Source: Gemmatimonadaceae bacterium (lineage in GTDB: Bacteria; Gemmatimonadota; Gemmatimonadetes; Gemmatimonadales; Gemmatimonadaceae). From it: DNA of 64,000 nt. How positions within the stretch are numbered: position 1 is the first letter of the stretch; the number at the start of each line of letters is the position of its first letter. Both the position numbers and the translations under genes were made by a program. The stretch lies in NCBI GenBank assembly GCA_040882285.1, contig JBBEBQ010000005.1, positions 62,001 to 126,000 on the forward strand, in the 5' to 3' direction. Below, piece after piece: positions 33,329 through 42,235 of this stretch. The notes under the pieces are model-generated. The model had not been told where the DNA came from, made no database searches, and worked only from the letters and a program-made list of their open reading frames with translations.

Positions 33329-35203
33329 GTGACGCACCCGCCGACAGGCGGATTCATACCGCCGACCCGACCCGACACCCGCGACACGACGTGGCGCGAG
33401 CGGCTGGAGGCGCTGCGATACGTGCCGGCGCTCGCCAAGCTGGTGTGGGAGAGCCATCGCGGGCTCGCCTTCGCGATGGCGTCGCTCCGGATCGCGCGCG
33501 GCTTCGTCCCGATCCTCACGTTCTGGATCGGCAAGCTGATCATCGACTCCGTACTCGAGGCGCGCGCGGGACGGGGCGACTTCGGCGACGTCTGGCGCTA
33601 TCTCGCGATGGAGCTCGCGGTGGTCGTCACGGGCGAAGTCCTCGCGCGGGCATCCTCCCTGGTCGAGAGCCTGCTCGGCGACCTCTTCTCGAACAGGATG
33701 AGCGTGCGGCTGATGCAGCACGCCGCCACGCTCGATCTCGCGCAGTTCGAGGACCCCGGCTTCTACGATCATCTCGAGCGCGCCCGGCGGCAGACCGTCG
33801 GCCGCATCGCGCTGCTCACGCAGCTGCTCGCGATCGGCCAGGACCTGATCACGCTGCTCACTGTCGGCGCCGCGCTGGTCGCGTACAACCCGCTGCTCCT
33901 GCTGCTGCTCGCGGCCGCGATCGTCCCGAGCTTCCTCGGCGAGACGCACTTCGCGTCCCTCGGCTACTCGCTGCTGTTTCGCTGGACGCCGGAGCGGCGC
34001 CAGCTCGACTACATCCGCTACGTGGGCGCGAGCGACGCGACGGCGAAGGAAGTGCAGATGTTCGGGCTCGCGTCGTGGCTGACCGACAGGTACCGCACGC
34101 TGGCGCAGCGCTTCTACGAGGAGAATCGGAAGCTCTCGATCAGGCGGGGAATCGTGAGTACGCTGCTCTCGATTCTGGGCACTATCGGGTACTACGCTGC
34201 GTACGTGATCATCGTGCTCCGCGCGGTCCGCGGGGAAATCACGATCGGCGATCTTACTTTCCTCGCCGCGTCGTTCGCGCGCGGGCGCGACGTCATCCAG
34301 GCGGTGCTGCTGGCGGCGAGCGCGGTGTACGAGCAGGCGCTCTTCCTCCGCGACCTGTTCGTCTTCCTCGACATGAAGCCGACGATCACGTCGGGGCCGG
34401 CAGCGCTGCCGGTACCGCGCCCGGTTCGCGACGGCTTCGTGTTCGAGGGCGTTTCATTCCGATATCCCGGGAGCGAGCGCTGGGCCGTGCGCGATCTCAA
34501 CTTCACGTTAAATCCCGGCGAGCGGCTGGCGCTCGTCGGTGAGAACGGCGCGGGCAAGACGACCATAACGAAGCTGATCGCGCGGCTGTACGATCCGACC
34601 GAGGGACGGATTCTCCTCGACGGGCGCGACCTGCGGGAGTACGACCTTGCGTCGGTGCGGAACGCAATCGGCGTGATCTTCCAGGACTTCGTGCGCTACG
34701 ACCTGCGCTTCGACGAGAACATAGGCGTCGGCGAGATCGAGTCGGTTCGCGGCGGGCTGGAGAACGGCGACGAGATCCCGGAAAGCATCCGCGCGGCGGC
34801 CGACAAGTCACTCGCCTCGAGCCTGCTCCCGCGCTTTCCCAAGGGCTACAAGCAGATGCTCGGCCGCCGCTTCGAGCAGGGAGTGAATCTGTCCGGCGGC
34901 GAATGGCAGAAGATCGCTTTGGCACGCGCCTACATGCGCGACGCGCAGGTGCTCATTCTCGACGAGCCGACCGCCGCGCTCGACGCGCGCGCCGAGTATG
35001 AGGTCTTTCTCCGCTTCTCGGAGCTCGTCGCGGGAAGAATGGCGATCCTGATCTCACACCGCTTCTCGACGGTGCGGATGGCCGACCGGATCATCGTCCT
35101 CAGCAACGGCGCCGTCGAGGACGAGGGGACGCATCAGGAGCTGGTCGCGCGAGGCGGGCTGTACGAGGAGCTGTTCAGGATGCAGGCGGCGGGGTACAAG
35201 TGA
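33329..35203 (+). CDS. ABC exporter (fused permease and ATPase)
   Basis: 624 aa. Six membrane helices, then an ATPase domain with Walker A GENGAGKTT, Q-loop VIFQDFVRYDL, signature LSGGEWQKIALARA, Walker B LILDEPTAALD and H-loop LISHRFSTV. A half-transporter likely to work as a homodimer; the substrate is not predictable. Starts with GTG at 33329 close to the end of the repeat. The gene is monocistronic here and meets the YceI gene tail to tail with no gap. Confidence 0.9.
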   Translation: MTHPPTGGFIPPTRPDTRDTTWRERLEALRYVPALAKLVWESHRGLAFAMASLRIARGFVPILTFWIGKLIIDSVLEARAGRGDFGDVWRYLAMELAVVVTGEVLARASSLVESLLGDLFSNRMSVRLMQHAATLDLAQFEDPGFYDHLERARRQTVGRIALLTQLLAIGQDLITLLTVGAALVAYNPLLLLLLAAAIVPSFLGETHFASLGYSLLFRWTPERRQLDYIRYVGASDATAKEVQMFGLASWLTDRYRTLAQRFYEENRKLSIRRGIVSTLLSILGTIGYYAAYVIIVLRAVRGEITIGDLTFLAASFARGRDVIQAVLLAASAVYEQALFLRDLFVFLDMKPTITSGPAALPVPRPVRDGFVFEGVSFRYPGSERWAVRDLNFTLNPGERLALVGENGAGKTTITKLIARLYDPTEGRILLDGRDLREYDLASVRNAIGVIFQDFVRYDLRFDENIGVGEIESVRGGLENGDEIPESIRAAADKSLASSLLPRFPKGYKQMLGRRFEQGVNLSGGEWQKIALARAYMRDAQVLILDEPTAALDARAEYEVFLRFSELVAGRMAILISHRFSTVRMADRIIVLSNGAVEDEGTHQELVARGGLYEELFRMQAAGYK

Positions 35204-35812
35204 CTATTTCACCGCCGCCACCGAGATGTCGATCTTGACCTCGTCCCCTATCAGCCATCCACCGGCCTCGACCACGCGATTCCACGCGAGCCCGAAGTCC
35301 TTCCGGTTGATCGTCGTCGACGCCTCGAAGCCGGCGCGCGTGCGGCCGCGCTCCTGCGCGGTTCCGGTGAGCTGACCCTCGAGCACCACCGGCCGCGTCA
35401 CACCGCGAATGGTCAGATCACCCGTCATGCGCAGCCTGTCGCCGCTGCGCTCGATCCTGGTGCTATTGAACGTGATCGTCGGATACGTCTCGACCTCGAA
35501 ATGATCCTTCCCGCGCAGGTCCGCGTCGCGCCGCTCGTGATTGGTGTCGATGCTCGACGCGTCGATCGTGACGTCCACGATCGCGCTCTCCCAGTCGGTG
35601 AGGTCGCCTGTGATCGTGCCGCTCCAATTGTTGAACTGGCCGCGCACGCGGCTCACCATGTGTCGTATCGAGAACGTCAGCTCGGAATGACCGCGGTCTA
35701 TCCGCCAGCCGGCGGCCGCCGCCTGAGCAGGCGCGCCGGCGGGGTTCTGCGCGAGCGCCGGCGTCGCGAGTCCAATGAGCAGGGCGGTGAGCGCGTAACG
35801 TGGCATTTTCAT
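35204..35812 (-). CDS. YceI-family periplasmic protein
   Basis: 202 aa. Signal peptide (YALTALLIGLATPALAQ). YceI lipocalin-like pattern: WRIDRGHSELTFSIRHMVSR, GQFNNWSGTIT, IDASSIDTNHERRDADLRGK, FEVETYPTITF, and GDLTIRGVTRPVVL. The family binds isoprenoid-type lipids. The start overlaps the upstream stop by 4 bp (ATGA); third gene of the M14 peptidase operon. Confidence 0.93.
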   Translation of the reverse strand: MKMPRYALTALLIGLATPALAQNPAGAPAQAAAAGWRIDRGHSELTFSIRHMVSRVRGQFNNWSGTITGDLTDWESAIVDVTIDASSIDTNHERRDADLRGKDHFEVETYPTITFNSTRIERSGDRLRMTGDLTIRGVTRPVVLEGQLTGTAQERGRTRAGFEASTTINRKDFGLAWNRVVEAGGWLIGDEVKIDISVAAVK

Positions 35813-36621
35813 TTTGTGTCGGGCCGAGGTGCGTTTCTCCAGCGGGCCGGCTCGAAGAGGGCCGGTAAGAAGGGCACGTTCACGCGCACGTCGGCGTAAA
35901 CCTCCCTGAACACCGGCCTGCCCGCGCGGTACACCGTGATCTCGGCGGGAACCGCTTGGCCCTCGATGTTCTTGTACGCGCCAAGCCGCGTATCGCTGGA
36001 CGCGCGGCGCGCACCGGTCCCCTGCCGCTCGATCCAGCGCACCAGCAGCAGCCGGTCCGCGTCGACCCACAGCTGATTGGAGAGCGTGTCGCCCGCGGCC
36101 GCGCCGACGACGTACACGCGCCGGCCCTCCCAGCGGTCCTCGCGAAAGCGCGACCTTCTGACGCCGAGCGAATCGAGCCGGCGGAGCGTCACCGAGGGCG
36201 GCAGGACGTAGACGTCGCTGGTCAGAAGAACCAGCGGATGGATCTGCCGCTTCGTGTCGATCCTTCTTCCGCCCTCGAACGTGTACGCGCGGCCGTTGGT
36301 GAAGAGAATCCCGCTGCCCGAGCTTCGCGGCAGGAACTCGATTCTGAGCTTACCCGGCACCGACATGTACTCCATCCACTGGCTCTTCTCTTCCCTGCCG
36401 TCGGTCGTGAAGCGGGTGTTGTTCTGGAGAAAGGTCAGGGTCCGGTACCACTTGCCGTCGTAGCGCTCGCGCATCTCCCGCACGAGCTCCGCGGCGCTGG
36501 TGATCTCCACGCGTTCGCCGCGCGGGGCGGGGATGCCGGCCTCGGGGGCGCCGCGGAATACCTGGCAGCCCGACAGAGCCAGCACCAGAACAACAGCGAC
36601 GAACCCGCGCCGGGAGGTCAC
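35809..36621 (-). CDS. Outer-membrane-lipoprotein-sorting-like lipoprotein
   Basis: 270 aa. Lipobox LVLALSGC near residue 19. The mature protein (REMRERYDGKWYRTLTFLQN, IEFLPRSSGSGILFTNG, YKNIEGQAVPAEITVYR) has the layout of LolA/LolB-like lipoproteins, but no export chaperone role can be shown. Starts with GTG, overlapping the M14 gene's stop by 4 bp, so translation is coupled. Confidence 0.75.
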   Translation of the reverse strand: MTSRRGFVAVVLVLALSGCQVFRGAPEAGIPAPRGERVEITSAAELVREMRERYDGKWYRTLTFLQNNTRFTTDGREEKSQWMEYMSVPGKLRIEFLPRSSGSGILFTNGRAYTFEGGRRIDTKRQIHPLVLLTSDVYVLPPSVTLRRLDSLGVRRSRFREDRWEGRRVYVVGAAAGDTLSNQLWVDADRLLLVRWIERQGTGARRASSDTRLGAYKNIEGQAVPAEITVYRAGRPVFREVYADVRVNVPFLPALFEPARWRNAPRPDTK

Positions 36622-39365
36622 CGCCAAGCCTGCGCCCCTCCGTAGTGAATCCCGTTGAACAGTAGCTTGAACGTCCCGTGCGGCTGCGCGCGGAAGAGCA
36701 CCTCGGGGCCGTACAGGACCAGCGTGCCCTGTCCCACCTGCGCCTCGACGATCGCCGCGGCGTTCTCGAGGTAGCGCTGACCCCAGGCCCAGCCGCTGCG
36801 CAGCGGAGTCGCCGAATCGAACCACGCGATCCGTCGGATCCCCTGCTGGGCCGCGCTCTGCGCGAGCCGGAACGAGGGGCTGTTGTCGAAGAACATGTCG
36901 GCGTACCGCGGCATGCCGTGGGCGAGCGGATGCGTGTTGTCCACGCGCGCGCGCAGGATGGAGCCGGGAACGTAGTACGCCGACCGCTGCAGCCCGCGCC
37001 CCGCGGAATCCGTCAGCGCGTCTTCCACCGGCAAGCCGAGTGAGGCGGCCAGCTCCGTCGCGCTGCCGATCGCCAGGATCCTCCCGCCGTTCTGCAGGAA
37101 CTCGCGCAGCCGCGGGACGGTGATCGTCTCGCTTATGAATCCGCTGCGAGCGCGCCACTCCGCCGGCGCGTCTTCCGGCGCCGTCGAGGACGCCAGCGCG
37201 CGCTGCGCGCCCCGTGAGGCCGGATCCACAGGCGCCGCGCCATCGGGAAGAATGACGACGTCGAACCGCTCACGCAGATTGCCGGCGTCGAGGTCCGGCG
37301 GATACACCACCGTGAACGGAAATTCGAACTGCTCGAGCAGCCAGCGCGTCCACCCGGAGGGCATCGATCCGCCGTACGTATCCCACAGGGCGACCCGCAC
37401 AGGGCGGAGCTTTATCGCTGCGCCCGCCGCCGGCGCGCGTTGCGCCGCGCGGATCGTCAGGCCTTTTTCGGCCGCGACTTGCCGGAGGAGCGGCAGTACT
37501 GCCGCTCCGGCGGGGACGTAGTACGCTCCCGCACCGAAGCTCTGCTCACCCGCGCGGACGCTGTCCCGCAGCCAGTACACGTCGTGCCCGGCCGCGAGCA
37601 GCCGGTTCACCGCGACGAACGCGTCGTTCGTCTCGTGTCCGAGCAGATAGCCCGGCGCGCCGGCGACTTCCACGACCGCTCCCCGCGGAACCGGCGCGAA
37701 GCCCGAGATCCGCTCGAACGGCCCGGTGAACCCGTCGAGGATCCGGTCGAACGCCACGCCCATCTGGTACGCCAACGTCCAACCCGCCGCGTCGTACGGC
37801 GGAGTCGGCGGGCCGCCGGGATAAGGAATGTCGTTGGGATGGTTCTGCGGCTCGAACATGTCGCGCACATGCGGCCGGAACGCCTGCGCCGCAAGCACGA
37901 CGAACGAGCCGGCGGGATAGCTCTTCCCCGCGACCGGGAACGGCGCGGTCGCGCGGTGGACTGTGACGCCGGTCTTGATCAGGGTGTTCACGAACTTCGT
38001 GGCCGTCGCGAAGTCGCGCTGGTCCGCGCTGATGATGTAGCCGCGCGGATCGCGGTCCTCCGGCTCCTTGAACGTGGCGACGTACCGCTGGATGTCCGCC
38101 GGGGTCTGGGTGCCGGTGTCGGCGGCGACTGCCTCGGACAGCTCGGCCACCCGGTCGGGCGTGCTCGTCCAGTGGTCGCGGCTGCCGCGCTCGATCGAAT
38201 TGCGCCCCATCCTATAGATGTTGTACAACAGCTCTTCCCGGTGCTTCGAGGCGAAGTCGAGCACCGCGCGATTCGCCGTACGCTCGTAATTCATCGACTG
38301 CCGGAAGCGCCAGAGCTGCGGCTCGATCGGGAACGGCAGGCTGCCGCTGGGCAGCAGCCGGCGCGGCACCAGCTGGATCCAGCTCGGCGTGGGATTACCG
38401 AACGTCTCCGTAAGCAGGCCGACCATGTTGTGGAAATACACCGTCGTGCGCAGCCCGCCGTTCCACCAGGTGGAGAAGTTCGCGCCGCCGCGCATCACGG
38501 TGCCCGGCTTGCCCTCAGCGATCATCCTGCTGTGCATCGCCGAACCGACCTGGTCGAGCATCGTCACGACCAGCGGATCGAAGTTGTAGTTGAACGGGTC
38601 GCGGAAGGGTGGCGCGAACATGATCGTCCCCGCCGGCGCCGTCTGGTGGTGGTTGTACATGATCTGCGGATACCAGGCGCGGAACATCACGCTGTCCATC
38701 GCTCGCGTTTCCAGCTGCGACGCCATGAAGGAATCGCGGTTGTTGTCGTGCCCGACGTACTTGTGGTACAGCCGCGGAACGCCACGCGTGGAGCGCTGCA
38801 GCGTGTCGCTCCGGCGCATGTACCAGTCCGCCAGCAGATCGTGCCCGTCGGGATTGGCGTGCACCGCCAGCACGATCACGTCCCGCAGAAAGCGCGTCGT
38901 CTCGGCGTCGGTTCCGCTCGCCAGCTCGTACACCAGCTCCATGAGCTGCTGGGCGCCGAGCACCTCGCTGGCGTGCAGCCCGCCGTCCACCCACACCACG
39001 GCGCGCCCCTCGCCGGCGAGCGCCCGGGCCTGCTCGTCGGAGATGCCTTCCGCGAGCGCGAGCGTGCGGGCGATCTCCTGGTACCGGCCGAGCTTCGCGT
39101 GGTTCTCCGGCGAGGTGATCAGCGCCAGCAGCATGGGCCGGCCTTCGCTCGTGACGCCGATCTGCTCGACCCGCACCCTGTCGGACTCGGCGTCGATCTT
39201 CCGCCAGTAATCCGTGAGCTGGCGATAGTTGGCAAGGAAGTAGTCGTCACCCAATCCGTGGCCGAACTGCTGGCGGGGAGTCGTGATCGGGAGCTGGGCC
39301 GAGGCAGGCAGCGACCCCAGGAGGGCGACACACAGCGCGAGTGCGAAGCGGAGCATGGGTCTCAT
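36618..39365 (-). CDS. Secreted M14-family zinc carboxypeptidase
   Basis: 915 aa with signal peptide RFALALCVALLGSLPASAQ. Zinc ligands of the M14 family: His and Glu in GGLHASEVLGAQQ, third His in VLAVHANPDGHD. DNNRDSFMASQ and YNHHQTAPAG follow. The C-terminal half (about 450 residues, GYLLGHETNDAFVAVNRLL...) is a separate glutamine-amidotransferase-like region. First gene of the peptidase, lipoprotein and YceI operon. Starts at the ATG at 39365. Confidence 0.88.
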   Translation of the reverse strand: MRPMLRFALALCVALLGSLPASAQLPITTPRQQFGHGLGDDYFLANYRQLTDYWRKIDAESDRVRVEQIGVTSEGRPMLLALITSPENHAKLGRYQEIARTLALAEGISDEQARALAGEGRAVVWVDGGLHASEVLGAQQLMELVYELASGTDAETTRFLRDVIVLAVHANPDGHDLLADWYMRRSDTLQRSTRGVPRLYHKYVGHDNNRDSFMASQLETRAMDSVMFRAWYPQIMYNHHQTAPAGTIMFAPPFRDPFNYNFDPLVVTMLDQVGSAMHSRMIAEGKPGTVMRGGANFSTWWNGGLRTTVYFHNMVGLLTETFGNPTPSWIQLVPRRLLPSGSLPFPIEPQLWRFRQSMNYERTANRAVLDFASKHREELLYNIYRMGRNSIERGSRDHWTSTPDRVAELSEAVAADTGTQTPADIQRYVATFKEPEDRDPRGYIISADQRDFATATKFVNTLIKTGVTVHRATAPFPVAGKSYPAGSFVVLAAQAFRPHVRDMFEPQNHPNDIPYPGGPPTPPYDAAGWTLAYQMGVAFDRILDGFTGPFERISGFAPVPRGAVVEVAGAPGYLLGHETNDAFVAVNRLLAAGHDVYWLRDSVRAGEQSFGAGAYYVPAGAAVLPLLRQVAAEKGLTIRAAQRAPAAGAAIKLRPVRVALWDTYGGSMPSGWTRWLLEQFEFPFTVVYPPDLDAGNLRERFDVVILPDGAAPVDPASRGAQRALASSTAPEDAPAEWRARSGFISETITVPRLREFLQNGGRILAIGSATELAASLGLPVEDALTDSAGRGLQRSAYYVPGSILRARVDNTHPLAHGMPRYADMFFDNSPSFRLAQSAAQQGIRRIAWFDSATPLRSGWAWGQRYLENAAAIVEAQVGQGTLVLYGPEVLFRAQPHGTFKLLFNGIHYGGAQAWR

Positions 39366-39400
39366 ATTTTGAGGAAAACGGCGATTTAACCGGCTGCTTC

Positions 39401-40336
39401 TTAACCGGCTGCTTCTGTAGTATAAACGGCTGCCTCGCCCCGCCCGCTGGGGCGCTCGCCCAGGACGGTCAGCACGACGCCGGCAAGTATCACCGCGCCG
39501 CCGGCGATCGTGGACAGCGGCGGGATCTCGCGGATTCCCGGGAGCGCGGCCGCGATCAGAGTCGCGCCGACCGGCTCGGCGAGCACCGTGAGGTTGACCA
39601 CGTAGGCCGGCCGGTAGCGGAGCGCGTAGTTCATCGCCGTGTGTCCCAGCAGCATCGGGCCGATCGCGAGCCCGAGGAAAATCCATATCTCGCGCGCGGG
39701 CTGCGGCGCGAGATCCACACCGGATACGACGGCCATCGCGGCCAGCGAGGCGAAGCACGCGCCGTATACCACGGCGACGTAGGGCCAGAGGCCGAGACCG
39801 GTCCGGAGCCGTCGTCCGCTCAGATAATAGATGGAGGCCGTGACCGCGCCGAGCAGCGCGAGCGTATTCCCGAGAGGCGCGTTCGGGCTCACGGCCGCGG
39901 CCGCGGAGAAAAGCGCGGGCGTGCTGATCACGAATGCGCCGGCCAGCGCGATCAGAATGCCGGCGACCTGCACGGCCCGCGGCCGCTCGCGCAGCAGAAC
40001 TGCTGAGAGCACGGCAACGATGGCAGGCTGCAGGCTGACCAGAGTGGTAGACGCCGCGATCGTGGTGAGATCGACCGAGGCGTTCCACGACCAGAAGTGC
40101 ACGGCCAGCATGACACCCGCGGCGACGCCGATCGCCAGCTCGCGCCGGCTCAGCGCCCGCAGCTCACGCCACGTGCCGGTCGCAAGCAGCGCGACGAGCA
40201 CGAAGGCGAGCGAGAACGCCAGCCGCCAGAAAGCGATCGCAATGGGATGGGCGTCCGACAGCCGGACGAGCGGCGCGGCGACGGAGATGCCGAGTACGGC
40301 TAGGGCGAGCGCAGCCTCTGGGTGGGGCCGGTGCAT
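39401..40336 (-). CDS. DMT-superfamily (EamA) transporter
   Basis: 311 aa, about ten membrane helices (two EamA repeats; LALAVLGISVAAPLVRLSDA and VSLQPAIVAVLSAVLLRERP). The substrate cannot be told; family members export metabolites. A TATAAT lies 6 nt before the ATG with no ribosome-binding site, suggesting a leaderless mRNA. A short, direct duplication of TTAACCGGCTGCTTC lies at the stop. Confidence 0.9.
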   Translation of the reverse strand: MHRPHPEAALALAVLGISVAAPLVRLSDAHPIAIAFWRLAFSLAFVLVALLATGTWRELRALSRRELAIGVAAGVMLAVHFWSWNASVDLTTIAASTTLVSLQPAIVAVLSAVLLRERPRAVQVAGILIALAGAFVISTPALFSAAAAVSPNAPLGNTLALLGAVTASIYYLSGRRLRTGLGLWPYVAVVYGACFASLAAMAVVSGVDLAPQPAREIWIFLGLAIGPMLLGHTAMNYALRYRPAYVVNLTVLAEPVGATLIAAALPGIREIPPLSTIAGGAVILAGVVLTVLGERPSGRGEAAVYTTEAAG

Positions 40337-40348
40337 CGCCGAATTATA
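40337..40348 (-). promoter_or_regulatory. Probable -10 element for a leaderless transcript
   Basis: On the minus strand TATAAT (40348-40343) is followed by 6 nt and then the ATG of the transporter gene, the spacing expected if transcription starts at the initiation codon. No clear -35 box; the expected position lies inside hairpin C. Confidence 0.5.
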
Positions 40349-40358
40349 GGAGGTGCGT

Positions 40359-40467
40359 GTGAGTCCGGGCTGCGACCGGCTGCTCCGCGCAGGCCCGTCT
40401 TGGCGAGCGAGCGCAGCGAGGGAGCGTAGGGCCCGCGCGGAGTGCCCGGCCGGCAGCCCGGGCTCAC
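40359..40467 (+). repeat. Long hairpin with conserved loop, copy C
   Basis: The left arm (40359-40396: GTGAGTCCGGGCTGC, then CCGGCTGCTCCGCGC) pairs with the right arm (40429-40467: GCGCGGAGTGCCCGGCCGG and GCAGCCCGGGCTCAC). The loop of 32 nt runs GTCTTGGCGAGCGAGCGC, then AGCGAGGGAGCGTA, the same as in copies A and B apart from a 4-nt insertion and a few changes. It lies between the DMT transporter start and the lytic transglycosylase stop. Confidence 0.92.
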
Positions 40468-40478
40468 CCAAGGCACGA

Positions 40479-41375
40479 CTATTTCGAGAGCTTGATCTCG
40501 CCCAGCACGACCTGCCTTGGCACCTTGATCGGCGCTGGCTTGGGCGTCGCCCGCGGACGCGTGGTCCGCGCGCGCGTCGCGCGCTTGCTGGCGGTTCTCG
40601 TAGTGGTCGCGCGCTTCGCCGTGCGCACCTTCTTCGGCGCGGCCGGCACGCTGTACCGGCGTACTTCCGTTCCACCGAGCGACGCCATCAGGCGCGACGC
40701 GTTGTTCGCGTGCTTGTAGACCTTGGACGAGTACGTGTAGCAGCGGGGAGTGTTCGTCCCGCGGACGCAGCCGTTGTAGCGCAGCAACGCCTTGTGGAGA
40801 TTCTTGGGCGAGCGGCGGACGTAATCCGCCAGGATCGCAACGCCGTGACAGATGTTCGACTCGACGTTGACGAGATTGTCCGAGCCGCAGCCCCATTCCC
40901 CGGCGTGGAAGGGCATCACCTGCATCAGCCCCGTGGCGCCCACGTTGCTCTTGGCCAGCGGATCGATGGCGGAGTTCTCCGTGATCATCAGGCCGACGAG
41001 CAGCACGGGGTCGATGTTCTTCCTGGCGGCCTCGCGCACCAGCGCCGTCGCGGCGCGATCGGCAATGCGGTCGTCCTTGGCGAACTTGCGCAGGACGAAC
41101 GCGATTCGCTGCGTGACCGGAGCCGACAGATCGGGCGTGGCGTCGCCAATGAGAATCTCTTCCGGCGTGAGCGTCTGCTTCACTACTGTAGCGGGGAGCG
41201 CGAGCAGCTCGCCGGGCCTGGCGTACACCGTCCCCACGCGCGTCCCCGCCCAGACCACGCCGGCAAGCATCATCACGGCGGCAAAGACCATCTGCGGTAC
41301 CGTGCCCAGCCGCGCGCGCATCGATCGCGACGGCGGCGCCTGCTCGATCCTGCGGCGGTCGTAGTTGGAGCTCAT
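40479..41375 (-). CDS. SLT-family lytic transglycosylase
   Basis: 298 aa with an N-terminal membrane anchor (MVFAAVMMLAGVVWAGTRV). Catalytic segment ENSAIDPLAKSNVGATGLMQ (Glu, then GLMQVMP), and NICHGVAILADYVRR and LLRYNGCVRG as in Slt70-type enzymes. Cleaves peptidoglycan glycan strands. The C-terminal tail is very basic, Arg/Thr/Ala-rich (TRTASKRATRARTTRPRATP), likely wall-binding. Confidence 0.9.
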   Translation of the reverse strand: MSSNYDRRRIEQAPPSRSMRARLGTVPQMVFAAVMMLAGVVWAGTRVGTVYARPGELLALPATVVKQTLTPEEILIGDATPDLSAPVTQRIAFVLRKFAKDDRIADRAATALVREAARKNIDPVLLVGLMITENSAIDPLAKSNVGATGLMQVMPFHAGEWGCGSDNLVNVESNICHGVAILADYVRRSPKNLHKALLRYNGCVRGTNTPRCYTYSSKVYKHANNASRLMASLGGTEVRRYSVPAAPKKVRTAKRATTTRTASKRATRARTTRPRATPKPAPIKVPRQVVLGEIKLSK

Positions 41376-41406
41376 GTCCGTCCTGGTTCCAAGGTTGAGA
41401 AGTCCG

Positions 41407-41955
41407 TCAGGCGACAGGGACCAGAATCCGGCCCTTGTCGTCCTTGAATGCTCTTCCGAGGCGATCAGCATAGCGCTCCATCGCCGCCACATCGTGTTCC
41501 CCAACTTCGTATTCCGCAGCCGTGGTAGGCGCGCGCTTCAGTCCCGTCCAGCTTAGCGCCTTCTTCACCAGCTTCCGCTCCCGCACGCGCGTGGCACCGC
41601 GCGCATTCGCGAACCCCCACATCCGCCGGCCTATCTGCGAATTCGTCAACGGACAGTCGGGATGGTTCTCCCGGATGAGGTGGATGAAGTGATCGCTCGC
41701 GATCACCCGTCTCGCCTCCTCCGCCCGTGCCTTCGATTCGACTTCCCGCGGCTCCAGCGTGACCCGCACGTCCGCGCCCAGTACCTGGGCGATCTGACCC
41801 AGCAGATCGAGCGAGACGTTATACCGTTCGTCGTGCTCGATGTTGCGGATCGTGGAAACGGACACGGGTTGCCGGAGCTGAGCGGCTACATCCTGGCGGC
41901 GCATCCCTCTAAGCTTCCGAAGACGCTTGAGGTCGCGCCCGATCCACTCGGCCAT
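41407..41955 (-). CDS. XRE-type transcriptional regulator
   Basis: 182 aa. N-terminal Cro/CI helix-turn-helix (RLRKLRGMRRQDVAAQLRQP, VSTIRNIEHDERYNVSLDLL). The C-terminal domain (SDHFIHLIRENHPDCPLTNS, then GATRVRERKLVKKALSWTG) is not recognised. A 12-bp palindrome 27 bp before the ATG is the natural autoregulatory site. Confidence 0.88.
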   Translation of the reverse strand: MAEWIGRDLKRLRKLRGMRRQDVAAQLRQPVSVSTIRNIEHDERYNVSLDLLGQIAQVLGADVRVTLEPREVESKARAEEARRVIASDHFIHLIRENHPDCPLTNSQIGRRMWGFANARGATRVRERKLVKKALSWTGLKRAPTTAAEYEVGEHDVAAMERYADRLGRAFKDDKGRILVPVA

Positions 41956-41981
41956 GACCTTTGTTGGTAATACGGTTGTAG

Positions 41982-41993
41982 TTATACGTATAA
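41982..41993. promoter_or_regulatory. Perfect 12-bp palindrome, probable XRE operator
   Basis: TTATACGTATAA is a perfect inverted repeat in otherwise GC-rich DNA, 27 bp upstream of the XRE start codon. It overlaps a TATAAC -10-like box on the minus strand, a place where binding would block transcription. Confidence 0.65.
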
Positions 41994-42059
41994 AGGTAGT
42001 GTCATTTACGGATTAGAGCAATACAATCCGGGGGTTAACGGCTTCTGGCGGGGCTCAAG

Positions 42060-42195
42060 GGAATCCAAGAGGTGAGAAGCCAGATCGCCAGCTTGGCAGA
42101 TGGCCAGATGACTGCACCGGAAGCCCCTGCATTTTTGTGATATCGTTCTCGCCAGCTGGCACTCTGGCTCTCTGGCCTCTCAATTCTTGGATTCC
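42060..42195. repeat. Long imperfect hairpin of GCCAGA/CTGGC words
   Basis: Left arm (from 42060) GGAATCCAAGA, TGAGA, AGCCAGA and TGGCCAGAT; right arm (to 42195) CTGGC, TCTGGCTCTCTGGCC, CTC and TTCTTGGATTCC. Arms of about 45 bp pair imperfectly around a 40-nt loop. The outermost bases are shared with the hairpin at 44402 (GGAATCCAAG). Between divergent genes. Confidence 0.8.
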
Positions 42196-42235
42196 CCGTC
42201 CAAATTCCGGAGCCTGAGATGATCCATTGCGGGGT

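Noticed and set aside
41407-41955. Antitoxin of a toxin-antitoxin pair
   Set aside because: No small toxin gene lies next to the XRE gene; neighbours are a lytic transglycosylase and a hairpin.
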